A stretch of DNA of 64,000 nucleotides from Alternaria dauci (taxonomy: Eukaryota; Ascomycota; Dothideomycetes; Pleosporales; Pleosporaceae), in assembly GCF_042100115.1 (NCBI RefSeq), contig NC_091273.1, positions 868,001-932,000 of the forward strand. The letters run 5' to 3'. Numbering within the stretch: position 1 is the first letter of the stretch; each line of letters starts with the position of its first letter. The notes beneath the pieces are model-generated. The model did no database searches. It was given only the letters and a program-made list of their open reading frames with translations, and was not told where the DNA came from. The position numbers and the translations under genes were made by a program. Below are positions 23,101 through 34,500 of the stretch, one piece after another.

Positions 23101-23922
23101 ACCTTGCGCAGCTTGTTCTGATCCAGCTCGGGGACGAGACATCGCTCGCGGTTGGGGTCGACATTCATGACCTTTCGCGGGCACATTCCTCCGTTGGGGT
23201 AGACCTTGCCAGCGGCGCCAACCTGTGTACCTGATGACAGGCGTCGCAGCACGTTGCCGACGAAGGAGCTCTTTGGCTGCTGCGGGATGTAGGGCTCGAC
23301 AGGGCCATTGCCGCCTCCCGATGCCGCCTGTATGCCGTTCAGAGCACCGTTGGCCGAGTGAGAGGCATTGGTCGGGCTATTGGCCGCGGCAGGCGACCCC
23401 TGGGCCTGGGTGTGTGTCGTTTGTGCGGGCGAGTTTTGCGACGAGAACTTTGAGCTGATGCTGTTCATCCACGAGTTGCGGCGCGAGCTAGTTCTCGAGT
23501 CGGGTGGCGTCGTGCCACTGCCATGCTTGTCGGCACTGCCTCGGCTGAGCAGCGCTGGACGTTTTGGCGGTATTTTCTGGGGCGGCGTTGCGCTCGATGC
23601 TGCTGGGGGCGGTCGCGGCGGTGATGCGGGTCTCGCAGTCGCCGGTGTCGGCTCAGGAACTTGCTGGTCGTCGTGGCGGGGCCTGGCGGGTATACCACCA
23701 TGCGACGATGTCTTTGGGGGCGCATCTCTGCTCAGGCCTGGCGACGAGGGCGCCTGCTGGCGATGGTGATGGTCTGCTCAGGCGCAAACATGTTAGTAGG
23801 GCTCGTCGAACTCAGGGTTGCGCCGCAAGGCCGAGACGTCTCCACCCACGGGCAAGCGGGCCTCACGTACCTCTAGTTGAGTGGTGCAGCCACGAGACAT
23901 CGACTCCGTGAATGTCCTCCAT
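20173..23922 (-). CDS. Large fungal leucine-rich-repeat protein (Mhp1-like annotation)
   Basis: Exons on the minus strand 23922-23871, 23773-20906 and 20855-20173 give 1200 residues. The short first exon gives MEDIHGVDVSWLHHSTR; splicing joins it to a Pro/Ser-rich disordered region, then SRRNSWMNSISSKFSS (near residue 115-130), a basic, phosphorylation-prone motif. A conserved block follows (NGGMCPRKVMNVDPNRERC), then RKVAFCVDVEI with KVAF at residues 241-244 fitting an RVxF protein-phosphatase-1 docking motif. A highly charged Lys/Glu region (about residues 245-355) precedes leucine-rich repeats of the ribonuclease-inhibitor kind (for example LQELAMAECNLTSSSIRKI, FKFLDLSHNRGLFL). The C-terminal part is Ser-rich and disordered. 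I recall relatives annotated as cell wall biogenesis/Mhp1 proteins in Aspergilli, but I cannot confirm that here. The role is inferred as a phosphatase-regulatory or cortical scaffold. Confidence 0.85.
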
Positions 23923-24916
23923 GGCTGACGCAGTGTCGACGGATGTCTGGATGGCTGTCATTGTGTATATAGGGGTCTCGCCATGCGTCAGCGTTGCAAA
24001 CGGCCTCCGTGAGGCGATCGCGGAAGTCAGCGGGGTTTCTGGCCGTCCACACGAATCCGCCGATTGGAAATGGAAACGGAAATGGAAATGGAAATGCTGC
24101 AACGCCTCAAGATATTGCCGCTGACCGTGTTCTAGATGCCACCTCGACGACTCGTTGCCCTCACGTCAAATTGCTGCGCGATTTCCGACAGTTGCTCTGT
24201 GCAATGTTCGGCCGATGCGATGTTGTGTGCGAACGTGCGCCTGCTGAACATATGCAGGCCGTGAGCGAGAGAGCTGGGCGATGACGAAACGTGTCGGCTG
24301 ATTGCTTCGGGGTCTCCTTGTCCTCTCCACACCGCGCTCTATCGCGCGTCAAACATCCCGCGCGACATCATGATCGACTGCGAGCATTGCCTGTATATAC
24401 TTTGTCGGCTATGTCGCCTCCAAACACCCTGAATCGCACTCCCTGAATCGCCACATGTCCACATGCCTCACTCGCCCAGAGCCTGGTGCACCGCATCCCA
24501 CAAAGCGCTGACTGCACAATGTCCCGTCCAGCTGCAACCGCTGCCGCTGAAACACCTGACCGTCGTCGTAGCACATGAAAAGCAAGCCGTGTTGGTCTCT
24601 CAACCATGGTCAAACCCGCGACAGCACGCCATGTGGTGTCGGCCGCTTCCGGTTCCACATGGGCGTATCACGTGTTGCTATTCGAGGAACCTTCACGCAC
24701 ACATGTTTGAACACGAGGGGCACTTTTGTTTTGCGTGGGGGTATCTTGTTGTGGTTGCCAATGTCGGCGTGCCGTCTCATCATCTCATTGAGCTCGTGAG
24801 GCTAAGTACAGTACTTGTATCCTGTTGTCGCAGGCATCCTTCCCATGTCATCCCCAGACGCCAGAGCCTTGCTTTTGTCGTGGTAAAACAAAGTATCAAG
24901 AAGAGAAAGCAACAGC
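23923..24916. other. Intergenic, LRR-gene promoter with GGAAAY repeat
   Basis: About 1 kb upstream of the LRR gene and downstream of ribosomal protein L5, both minus-strand. Holds five tandem GGAAAY hexamers at 24066-24095. No gene is supported; frames at 24368-24927 look like chance. Confidence 0.5.
24066..24095. repeat. Five tandem GGAAAY hexamers
   Basis: Units are GGAAAT, GGAAAC, GGAAAT, GGAAAT, GGAAAT, about 145 bases upstream of the LRR gene start codon (on the opposite strand ATTTCC repeats). Likely a minor microsatellite in the 5' region; a regulatory role is possible but unsupported. Confidence 0.9.
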
Positions 24917-26067
24917 TTAGGCGGTGATCTCGGCGATCTTGGCCTTGACACGCTCCTCCTTCTCGGCCTTGGTGAGCTTCTTGCTCCTGTACTTCTGGGA
25001 CTCGGCCTTCCACTCGTCCTTGGACTTCTTGGGAGCATCGCTCTCCTCCTTCTTCCAGGGGTCCTCACGGATCTGCTTGTGTGCGTCCTGATAGAGCTCC
25101 TCAAGACCGTCGGCCTCGATGTCGTCCTCGATGTAGCCGCTGAACTGAGACTTGTAGCGCTCCTCGTCGTCGTCGGCAAGGGTCTCCATGTACTCAGCGA
25201 CGTGACCACCGAAGATGTACTTGCGGAGGGTCTCGGCGTCGAGCTCCTTGCCTTCGATATCGTAACCGGGGAAGCGGTTCTCGGAGTGGGGAACGAAGAC
25301 ACCACCGTCGGAGCAACCCTTCATGGCACCGAAGACACGGGCACCAGTCGAGGTACGGGTGAGACCGACATCCAAGAAGACCTTGAATGGGCGGCGCTCC
25401 TCGCCATCAACCTCGGCGGCCTCGGTGAGGGTGAACTCACCGTCGGCCTCCTCAACACCAGTGAAGGCCTCGTCAAGCTCGAGCTTCTTGAGGACACGAC
25501 GGGCAAGGAGCAGACCGGTGGCGTACGCGGAAGACCAGTTGGTAAGACCGTGGGTGATGCCGTAAGCCTTCAGCTCGTGGGCGCTGTGATTTGTTAGTTG
25601 TCGACTCAACGGAGCCAGAGTCGTGTGGTAACGTACTAAGCAGCGCAGAAGACCTTGTCACCACCAATCTCGGAGTGGACGATTTGGCAGATGATGTCCT
25701 TGTTGGTGAAGCGGACGACGAGGCGGTACTTGGGCGCATTGTACTTGTTCTTGGCCTGGGTGATCAACCGCTTACGGGCATAGTAGTCGGCTGCGGATGG
25801 TCAGATTTTGCCGCGATTTGAACGCTTCTTTGAATACGTACTCTTTCCCTGCCTGCGGCGCTTGTACTTGACTTGGTACCGCGAGAAGTAGGCGTCGTTC
25901 TTCTGGAGCTTGGACTTTTGACAGAGTCAGCGATTGGCGCTTCAAACCCGCATTCGAAGCATCTCGCAGAGACTCCACTCGACTTTCGTCGAAGCGGGAT
26001 GCCGTCAAGGCAATGGAACAGAGGGGGGCATTGCGGGCGCAATTCAGGGCGTACTTACGAAAGGCAT
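24917..26067 (-). CDS. RPL5: 60S ribosomal protein L5 (uL18)
   Basis: Binds 5S rRNA and forms the central protuberance of the large ribosomal subunit. Exons on the minus strand 26067-26059, 25914-25842, 25790-25637 and 25583-24917 give 300 residues, the usual length. The first exon carries only Met-Pro-Phe, a common arrangement for ribosomal protein genes; splicing gives [17 protein letters not shown]. Conserved segments include [29 protein letters not shown] and [19 protein letters not shown]. The C-terminal 60 residues are Lys/Glu-rich and bind rRNA in the family. The first intron is long for this window (144 bases), typical for regulated ribosomal protein genes. The codons are strongly C-ending, as expected for high expression. 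It is divergent from ARP2. Confidence 0.97.
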
Positions 26068-26662
26068 CTTGACCTGCTGTTAGTTGAACTGGCTGAGGAG
26101 AAAGTTCGTGTTGGCGCAGGACGATATTGGAGTGGGCAGTTGGCGCTCGGACCATGTGTTAAGCGATGCGCAAGTCGCGACTTCCAGGTGGGTGACCATG
26201 TCAGTGGCATGAGATGGGTGACCATCATCTCGGTCCTCGACGACAAAACCTGGACGGGTATAGATGGACTGTACAGTATTTGATGTAACAAAGGGGGACC
26301 TATGGATGCAGTAACTTTGGTGATTCTACACATGGGCTGTAGTAAGCAGAGACATGTCTCTTGTGCACCGGACAGGCAGCTCTGAGGCACGTGAAATATC
26401 ACACACTTTGCGCTGTCCTCGTCTTGTTTCCACATGCATATCTCGTGGTACTTTTGCAGACTTTAATGTTCATGAAGCGATGCTCGCATCTCAAGTTGTA
26501 GGGGAGCATCTGCATTCGCCCGTTTGAGTGCTCACGGACCCCTACCTAGCCAACCATGCGCCCCGCCAACGTCGTCAACCTCAAGGCACGTAGCACCGAG
26601 CTACGGCCAGCTTCTAACATCCACTCCTTCAGCCTCAACAACCCTCTCGAGCTTTGCACAGG
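26068..26662. promoter_or_regulatory. Divergent promoter, RPL5 / ARP2
   Basis: 595 bases separate the RPL5 and ARP2 start codons. No clear TATA box on either side. The frame 26556-26870 on + includes the ARP2 first exon in another context and is not a gene. Shared control of a ribosomal protein and an actin nucleator would need expression data. Confidence 0.45.
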
Positions 26663-28053
26663 ATGGCTGAAGCTCCCATTGGTATGCGCAGCTTTCTCTT
26701 CTGTGTTCGGAGCTCTACTTACCCTTCAATTAGTCCTCGATGGCGGTACGGGTTTCCTCAAGGCGGGTTACGCCGGGCAGGTATGTTGCGTAGAAAGCGC
26801 CCAGTGTGACATGGCAAAGGCTGATACACTGCTCTTTAGAACTTCCCCGACCACCAGTTTCCCTCAATAGTCGGCCGACCCATCCTGCGAACCGAAGAGC
26901 GAGATGGCGGTGACATCCAGCTCAAGGACATAATGTGCGGTGACGAGGCAGCGGCAGCGCGCTCAATGCTTCAGATCACGTACCCTGTATGTGCACCATC
27001 AGAACCTCTGCAGGTCATGATGTAGCTAACCTTGTCTTGCCCTGTAGATGGAGAATGGCATCGTCAAGCGCTGGGATGACATGCAGCATGTCTGGGACTA
27101 CACCTTCTACGACAAGATGAAACTCGACCCTACCGGCCGCAAGATCCTCCTCACCGAACCGCCCATGAACCCGCTCAAGAACCGCGAAACCATGTGTGAA
27201 GTCATGTTTGAGCGCTACGGCTTTGGGGGTGTATACGTGGCAATCCAGGCCGTCCTAGCCCTATACGCCCAAGGATTGTCGTCCGGCGTAGTAGTCGACT
27301 CGGGAGATGGCGTCACGCATATTGTCCCCGTATACGAGAGCACCGTCCTCAATCACCTCACACGTCGCCTCGATGTTGCCGGACGCGACGTGACCCGCAA
27401 CCTCATCGCTCTTTTGCTGCGGAGGGGTTACGCCCTCAACCGAACTGCCGACTTCGAGACCGTCCGTCAGATCAAGGAGAAGCTTTGCTATGTCTCATAC
27501 GACCTTGAGCTGGACCAGCGCCTTAGTGAGGACACAACCGTCCTGGTAGAGTCGTACACCCTACCAGATGGTCGGGTTATCCGGGTGGGCAGTGAGCGCT
27601 TCGAGGCTCCTGAATGTCTGTTCCAGCCGCATCTTGTGGACGTTGAGCAGCCCGGTATTGCCGAGTTCCTGTTCAACACGATCCAAGCTGCCGATGTTGA
27701 TGTCAGGAGCAGTCTCTACAAGGCTATTGTGCTCAGTGGCGGTAGCAGCATGTACCCGGGTCTGCCCAGTCGGCTTGAGAAGGAGCTCAAGCAGCTATGG
27801 CTCACCAAGGTTCTGGGCGGAAACCCGGAGCGACTCAACGTGGGTACACATCTACGCGTCCAGCTAAGCAATGCTAACATGGAGGCAGAAATTCAAGGTC
27901 CGCATCGAAGACCCGCCACGGCGAAGGCACATGGTTTTCCTTGGTGGAGCCGTGCTCGCGAACATCATGGCCGACAAGGAGAACATGTGGATATCAAAGG
28001 CCGAGTGGGAGGAACAAGGCGCCAAGGCGTTGGAGAAGCTGGGCGCGAGATGA
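26663..28053 (+). CDS. ARP2: Actin-related protein 2
   Basis: Subunit of the Arp2/3 complex that nucleates branched actin at endocytic sites. Exons 26663-26681, 26734-26780, 26840-26986, 27048-27839 and 27889-28053 give 389 residues, matching the family. Splicing produces [31 protein letters not shown], the characteristic Arp2 start. Further actin-fold motifs: [29 protein letters not shown], and [20 protein letters not shown]. The last splice (27839 to 27889) restores [19 protein letters not shown]; without it the frame reads into non-homologous sequence. All introns are 49-61 bases with GT-AG ends. The GTG start-like donor GTGGGT of the last intron is weaker than the others. Confidence 0.97.
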
Positions 28054-29968
28054 TACTGCGAAGGGCTTGCGGAAACAGGCAGCAACCAACAAATCAATCA
28101 ATTTCACAGCAAGGCTGGCCTTGGACATTTAGCACGAGTGACCAAGACATCTGGCTGGTGATTTGGCCAGCTGTCACCTTCTCAATGCGGTCTTTGTTTT
28201 CCGTTGACTTGCCCCGGTGTTGCACATCAAGCCTCAATATTCGTTGCTTTTGCGTCCCCTCCCTAATTATGCGAGTGCAGACTTGATTTGCCTGAGCTCT
28301 TCTGGCGGCTGGAGTGTTATATAGACATCCGCCGCATACGGGTGATCTACTAGATGGTGCAACTTTTACCGTGACTGAAAGCACTACTTTCCTCATTGCA
28401 ACTTGATGCATGAAGGGAATGATTAGATGGTCCGTTTAGTCACCGCGCTAAGCTCCTTCTCCTTCTGCCCGAGTCAGAGCTAAGTGACGGCATTGTCGTG
28501 CGGCGAGGATAGCCGGAACCCTCTAGCAAATGCCACATACATCAACGTTTCTGCACAGGCGTCATCGGTCAGCGCAGGTGCTCAGTAGACGATGGAAGAA
28601 TTGCGGAAAGGAGCGGCCCCAGCGGCTGTCCGTTGAGGCGGTAATTCCATCATGTTGGGTGTTGTGAGATTGTGCAGCTTTGTCGGTACCGTGCGAGCGG
28701 CTCGCCCTCAAAACACTATCGCCTATATATTTTTTTCGGCGACGTTAGGGTTAACCTCGGGATAGACGACGGAAAAGACGCATGATAGATCACGATCGGT
28801 TCTCGCCGTTTGACTCAAACCAGTATCTGCATAGCGGTTTGCGAAGAATGCTTAGGGGCTCACGAGGTCGAAGCAACTTGGCGCGGCTGCCACAGTGTGG
28901 TGGTGTCATGTCTTGTGCGCGCTACCATTTGTCTCATCAGACGGTGCTTTGAGAGAGCACGCGCGCGAAGCCTAATGCGAAAGAAGCAAAAAGGCGTTTC
29001 TGCAACCTACCGCAGGGCTCCAGTGCAGATGCAGCGGTGCCCTACCACACACTGGTCGAGCTGCAGGGCAATTGATGGAAGTTTGCAATGCTGTGTTCAC
29101 ACCACGCGTTTAGCGCCGGGAATTCCAAGGCTGGCACGTGTTCGGCCTTAGAAAGGAGCCGGTTGCTGCACTGCGTCATAACGGACATGCTGCACAAGTA
29201 GGCGTGTTGGACGATTTGCATGGTTAGCGAGGCAGGAAAAGAGCGCCCCGCTCAAGGAGCGAAACCAAGGCCTGCGAAGTTTAATGACGAGATAATAGCG
29301 CCTGCAGATGTGGCGCGCCTCGTTGCTACGGCCTTGTCCTGTGTGGATATGTAAAGGAGGACTTGGTACCACACAGTCCTCCTGCTCACCTGTTAGATTA
29401 GCCCTCCCAGCCCAGCCCAGCAACAATCCTCAATCCTCTGCGCCATCCTCAAACTAGCCGACACACTCCAGCCTACTTTGATTGTGGACCCCAAGTTTCG
29501 GGAAAAACACACGCGCCATCTGTACTCCGCCATAACCGGCCCGCAGCCACCTGTTGCAAGTTGCAACTGATAGACACCGGCTTGGTGTGCTGCCAGTAAC
29601 AAACGCTTGTGCTCCCACCAAATTGAAACGGGGTCCACTTGAGCCGTGCATCACGTCGTTACCCTCTCAGGAACGATTACCGCACGACAGTGCGCCTCCA
29701 AGCGGAAGATCAACGCTGTACCTTTTAGTAGGATCGGCTGCCATCCCCGAGGCCTGCCACCAAGTCCCAAGCCTTGCTGTACCCTCCCGCTGCTAGATAT
29801 ATTACACACCGCAGCTGCTCTGTGCGTTACTGCCCGGAAGCACGGTTCTTTATCTTTCGACCGTTTCTCTCCTCGCTAGCATAAGAGGGGATTTCCTTAT
29901 AACAGCCTCTCCGGAGCCCGTACCCTTCACTCCCCAAGCACAAACGAGGTTTCCTCGCCACACGTCAT
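28054..29968. other. Intergenic, no gene seen
   Basis: About 1.9 kb without convincing coding sequence on either strand. Frames such as 28810-29151 (+) and 29638-29393 (-) have no family resemblance. The right end is the promoter of the Ser/Pro-rich gene at 29969, with pyrimidine-rich leader sequence around 29860-29935. Confidence 0.5.
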
Positions 29969-30601
29969 ATGCGATCCCCGCCGACCTCGCCATCCCTTTC
30001 GCGAGTCATCTTTAGACCTGATACTTCTCACCAAAACATGTCCTCTCGAACAGCAGACCGCAGCATGCCTGCTATCAGCTCGCCTCTCTCCCCCAGATCG
30101 CAGCCTCTGGACATTCCCTCCCAGGCTAGACGTCGACCAGCATTGAACCCACGACAATCCAGCAACACCGGGCCTGCTGCACATCTGAGGCTTCCTTCTT
30201 TGCCCCGCTTCCATCCAGCAAACTATGCCTCCTCCCAAGGCTCAAGTCAAGCAAACACACCCGTTGCCGGTCCTGACAGCCCAAACTCGCCCGCGTCGCC
30301 TCGATCAAGCAACAGGCAGTATGAGGTCCAGAGACAGATGTACCTCTACCAGCAACAACTTCTCGCCAACACCAGCCGTCAGACTCGGGGCTTTGGACCA
30401 AAGCCGACCAGCCCTCGACTGGAGCCTCTAGCCAGCCCTGGGGTAGTCACTCCATTGGAACTTGAAGAAGATGCCGGCGGCTACCTTACCGTTGGCATAA
30501 GCCGAGCCGAGGCCGATCAGCACGTTGAGAAGTACATCCGTGAGGAAGCTCGTCGAAGGGGAGAGTACTCCCCTGGCCGGGCTACTCCTGTTCGCAGTTG
30601 A
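29969..30601 (+). CDS. Conserved-looking Ser/Pro-rich small protein
   Basis: A single exon of 210 residues. I do not recognise a domain. The N-terminal two thirds are rich in Ser, Pro and Arg with several SP sites (SSPLSPRSQP, SPNSPASPRS), suggesting a disordered protein with proline-directed phosphorylation. LRLPSLPRFHPANY, RQMYLYQQQLL and the C-terminal GGYLTVGISRAEADQHVEKYIREEARRRGEYSPG are the ordered-looking stretches. The reading frame, Pro-Ser bias and clean stop support a real gene; I recall similar short proteins in other ascomycetes but cannot verify that. A second in-frame ATG at 30038 (MSSRTADRS) is an alternative start. Function unknown. Confidence 0.72.
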   Translation: MRSPPTSPSLSRVIFRPDTSHQNMSSRTADRSMPAISSPLSPRSQPLDIPSQARRRPALNPRQSSNTGPAAHLRLPSLPRFHPANYASSQGSSQANTPVAGPDSPNSPASPRSSNRQYEVQRQMYLYQQQLLANTSRQTRGFGPKPTSPRLEPLASPGVVTPLELEEDAGGYLTVGISRAEADQHVEKYIREEARRRGEYSPGRATPVRS

Positions 30602-31131
30602 CTCGTCGGTCACCAACAAACACACAACCGCTCAACAACTGCTGCTCGGACACGGTACTGAGAAAAGCAGTCACTTCTACGTCTTTCCTTTTGTTACACA
30701 CTTCCGGAGTCATATTACCCCACGGCATGGAGCATGAACGGCGTTCTTCCTTAACATCAGAAACACAAAAACCAGCACTCGAATCGAACGCAACATAGAC
30801 GTAGACGGATGGAACGGTCGCTCTGGCAAACACAAACTCGCACATTCTTCTTCTGTAATCACCTCCAAGTGCTGGAGCGTGGCACCGGTCGCTTTTCCCA
30901 AATACCCAGATACGTTTTTCCAAAACAGTATATCGTATAGCATCTCGCCTGTCCATAGCTTCACTGTAAGCGCTCCACCAGTGGTGTTGAGCCGGACAGA
31001 TGACGGGTCTTTTTCTCACGTAGCTAGCCATTCAATTTAGTCACATCACATCATCTTACATCAAATTGTGCCGGTAGTCTTTCAGCCTAACAAGTCTTGG
31101 TCATTCCTCTGGAATCCCTACACCTGCGTCG
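30602..31131. other. Intergenic, no gene seen
   Basis: 530 bases, mostly the expected 3' untranslated region of the gene ending at 30601. The minus-strand frame 31031-30582 overlaps it and has no recognisable features. Confidence 0.45.
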
Positions 31132-31545
31132 TCATAGATACACCACAGCCTCTACCACCCCATCACTCCTCTCAAACACTGCCACAACATACCTCACACG
31201 TCTTTCCGCTGTATCCAAATAGTACCACGCGAGATGCCGGTCTATCCGAATAGGGCTTTCCCCATTCTTCGGCCCATAAAAAAAAACCACCCCGTATCCA
31301 GCGCGGCCGCATTCGCCTTTCTGAAACACGCAGTCATGTACTAGTCGCCGAAAAGAGCGGGCGTGATGTGTGTTGTACGACTCGCATCGACCGCTAACAT
31401 GACTTTCCCCCCCCTCTCTGTGCTTTCCTAATGCATCCAGCACAATCAAATCATTCCCCATATCACTCCACATTACTAAAGTCGACCAACGCATATAGCG
31501 CGCCGTGAGAGCGGACCCTGAATCTTCTTCGTTTTCCAAACCCAC
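31132..31545 (-). CDS. Possible small hypothetical protein
   Basis: A 137-residue minus-strand frame that I do not recognise. Its C-terminal half (SPIRIDRHLAWYYLDTAE then RRVRYVVAVFERSDGVVEA) has alternating hydrophobic and charged residues like a beta-rich fold, which is why it is listed. The middle contains an eight-G run and a less protein-like Cys/His segment, so either an intron or a frame error there is possible. It is convergent with the gene ending at 30601. It may be a chance frame; evidence is only composition. Confidence 0.3.
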   Translation of the reverse strand: MGLENEEDSGSALTARYMRWSTLVMWSDMGNDLIVLDALGKHREGGESHVSGRCESYNTHHARSFRRLVHDCVFQKGECGRAGYGVVFFYGPKNGESPIRIDRHLAWYYLDTAERRVRYVVAVFERSDGVVEAVVYL

Positions 31546-34500
31546 TCTGCATACTTCGATGGACTACTGTAAGGCGCGTACGCTACGCTATGGCTGCAGT
31601 TGCGCTCTCGCTTCGCCTCCAGCGGCACTGACCATGGCTGGAGAGACGGGGGTGATCGCGATCAAATTGTCAAAAGGAGTAAACTAAAAGCAGGTTTAAA
31701 CGGGCCGTTGGCAGCCATTTTGATCATCGCCAACACACCATCGCCATCACCTGAGATTTTCTGATGGTGATCATTCGGCGTTGGCGTTGGCGTAAAACTG
31801 TCGAGTAAAGAGGTATCCCTGGAGGACGGAAAGATCGACATACCTCAATGGTTGACGGCTATGTTAGAACAGAGATTTGCCAAGCTGATTACTCGCTGTG
31901 TGCTTGATTGCCCCGCAGCCCGTTGAAGGATCTTCATAAAGTGTCGCTGGATGAGGTGAAGTGTACCGGGTGGTGATCTTGGCTGAAAGGGGTCTGTGTT
32001 TGGGGCAAGATGCTGGACTGAGGAGGGAACCGTTGAGTGTTGAGTGTTGCGCACGTTTCTTGTTTCGCGAGAACGTGCATACACGTTGTGCATGGTGTTG
32101 GGTTGTTGTGACTGAGGGCGCTAGGTAGTTGTGCCGAACTCCACCAAGACAACGACAACTCGTGTCCTCTCATTCACAAATTCGCACATGTTGATAACAA
32201 CACAATTGATCCGAGTTTAGCTTGACAGCACATGCTATTTTTGCACAGCCCGCTCAAGATCTCATAGGGTTTGCACCACAAAAACAGGGTCTTCCTTATC
32301 GCTGTGTTATTTCGTTTTTGGTCCGGCTTCCCTGCGTCTTTTGATGCGAGCGCCGTTGGTTGGTGTGGTGTGGTAAGTTTGTGCCCCGTGCCTCTTCCTT
32401 CGCGGATCCGAGATGCCGAATAAATGCCATGTGTGTGGGTCAAGAGTTATGCAGGGATTGGGCATCGGCTGTATGCGACATTCCGGCCATCGATAATGCT
32501 GTGAAGAATGGATGAGTGGTGTGCGACGGCCGTCGCGCTTTGATAGCGCGTGCTGGCGGGCATGATGCAGGGTGCGTTGTACAGCATGTGTACGCTGTAA
32601 AAACCAAGGGAACTTGGAGACTGAGAGAGTGGTGCAGACGTGATCTCTTACTCGTGGACCTCAGATAACGTTGTAGATCACGTGTCTGTCGCTCACGGAG
32701 ATCTGGAAAACCATGTTAAATCGAAGGTTCGAAGATTCCATTTGATTCTTCGTTTAGTCAACGCTTGCATGCGCTCTTCCAAGCCGCTCTATTACCAAAT
32801 TCTCTAGGTTCAGTCACGAGCAAGAGGACCCATCTTAAGCTTCTAAGCATGATTGCTGCTTAGTATGTGCAGTCAAGGTAGTGATAGGTAACTGGGGTAT
32901 TTTGTAAGTTCCCACACAACGATAAACAGTAAATCGTATCAACAATCGCCTCCACTTCATGCAGCGCTCGACATGTCGCGAAAGCCATTAGCATAAGCTG
33001 TCCGATTCAACTCGCTGAATGGTTTCTAACTGTTAGCATACAAACCGTGACGCACGTGGCCGTAGGCTTGCCGTTCTTTCACCGCTTACCTTGCAAGCCG
33101 CTTCTCACGCCATAATTTTGAGGGCTTTGGTTCAAACTACGGCTAGTGCAAACGCATCCACGGCATGACGACTCCCTTCGTCATGGCCTAGGAATCGGGT
33201 CGTCGTCGATTCCTCGTCTCGCAGAATCATTTCCGACGATAGGACCAGGTCCTCCTCACTCCACATTCTGCATGATTTGTAAGCCCAACATAATTCAGGG
33301 ACATCCAGGAACGGTGGAGGTGTGTTTCAGGAACGCCAATTAGGTTTGCATGTGAAAAGGGCTGGTGATCGAGAAGTAAAAATGACGATGAGGAGGAGCT
33401 ACGTCAGCGGCGGTTGGGCTGCCGTCACCGGGATCTGTAGCATAAACTAACTCCTTCTGGTTAGACATCCTCTACTTTCCGCCGCTCCTTGGGGACGGAT
33501 ACCTGGCAACACGAAAACACCATGTAAGTATCTAGACTCGCTCAAGCGCAACAGTCCAAGAGCACGTTACTCTAGCGTACCGTCTGTAACACTTTTGTAT
33601 GTCAAGCCACGGCTACCTCGATATTGCCGAGGCATACTTCATACCGGTACGGCAATGACATACATGATGAGTGTGCCTTCACATCTCCACACCAAAGCCG
33701 CACATGTTCAACTCCGCAATACCGCGTTACACCCTGGTGGAGGGTGTGGTCAATCCTCTCACCGACTTCTCGCTGAATGTTTCCATTGATTCACCCTACT
33801 CAGTCCCCCCGCGGCTTGGTCATGTTATGCGACGTGCGATCTGCAATGCTGGAAGTAGAGCGACTGGGCGTTGTCATTGCTGACGACAAAGGTCAGTCCA
33901 TTCGGAATCCAGGTCTCTTTGGTGATGAGTGTGGACTCGCCATCTACTCCCAGGTACATGGTGCATGTCAAAAAAACAAGAAGCACAAAGTCTGCCACCC
34001 AATGCCCGCTCCTGGTGTAGTCGAATTTAAATTTACGGCAACTTTCTTTTGTCTAGGCACATTGGGAAATATATGCATGCAACCACGGACACAGCCATAA
34101 AGCGCAGGTATTGAAGCAAATCACTACGCCCACAAGGATGTGCAAGACTGCAGGATCGAAGAATTCAAGTAAAGCGCTAAGCCAGGAGTTGGGTTGAGTT
34201 GACATGATACCTTGTTCACCAGGATAAAGTCAATGTAGATTACCCAAAACCAGGTACCATCCTGCTTGCCGTCGTCATAAGAAAACTCAGCCGCTGTTCG
34301 GTGTGACGAATTCACGAGCTTCGATTGCAGTATTACGTGAGGTCACATGTACTGTGACTCCACGATCGAGATCTCCAGTACGGATCAGCCGCTTCGGGCC
34401 TTTATGTTCGGACCGTATAGACCCGCCCTGCACGAACGAGACATGGATATTTGCGGCAACCACGCGTGAATCAAGCTTCTCGTTTTCTTCCGCTCGGAAA

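Noticed and set aside
23465..23725. Arg-rich minus-strand frame starting MRPQRHRR
   Set aside because: Out-of-frame shadow of the Pro-rich region of the LRR protein's second exon.
28744..28755. Telomere-like GTTAGGGTTAAC
   Set aside because: Only about one and a half TTAGGG units in single-copy DNA; not a telomere or convincing interstitial array.
33128..33145. GGTTCAAACTACGG resembling a tRNA B box
   Set aside because: No acceptable A box or foldable cloverleaf around it; the conserved YCC of the T arm is missing.
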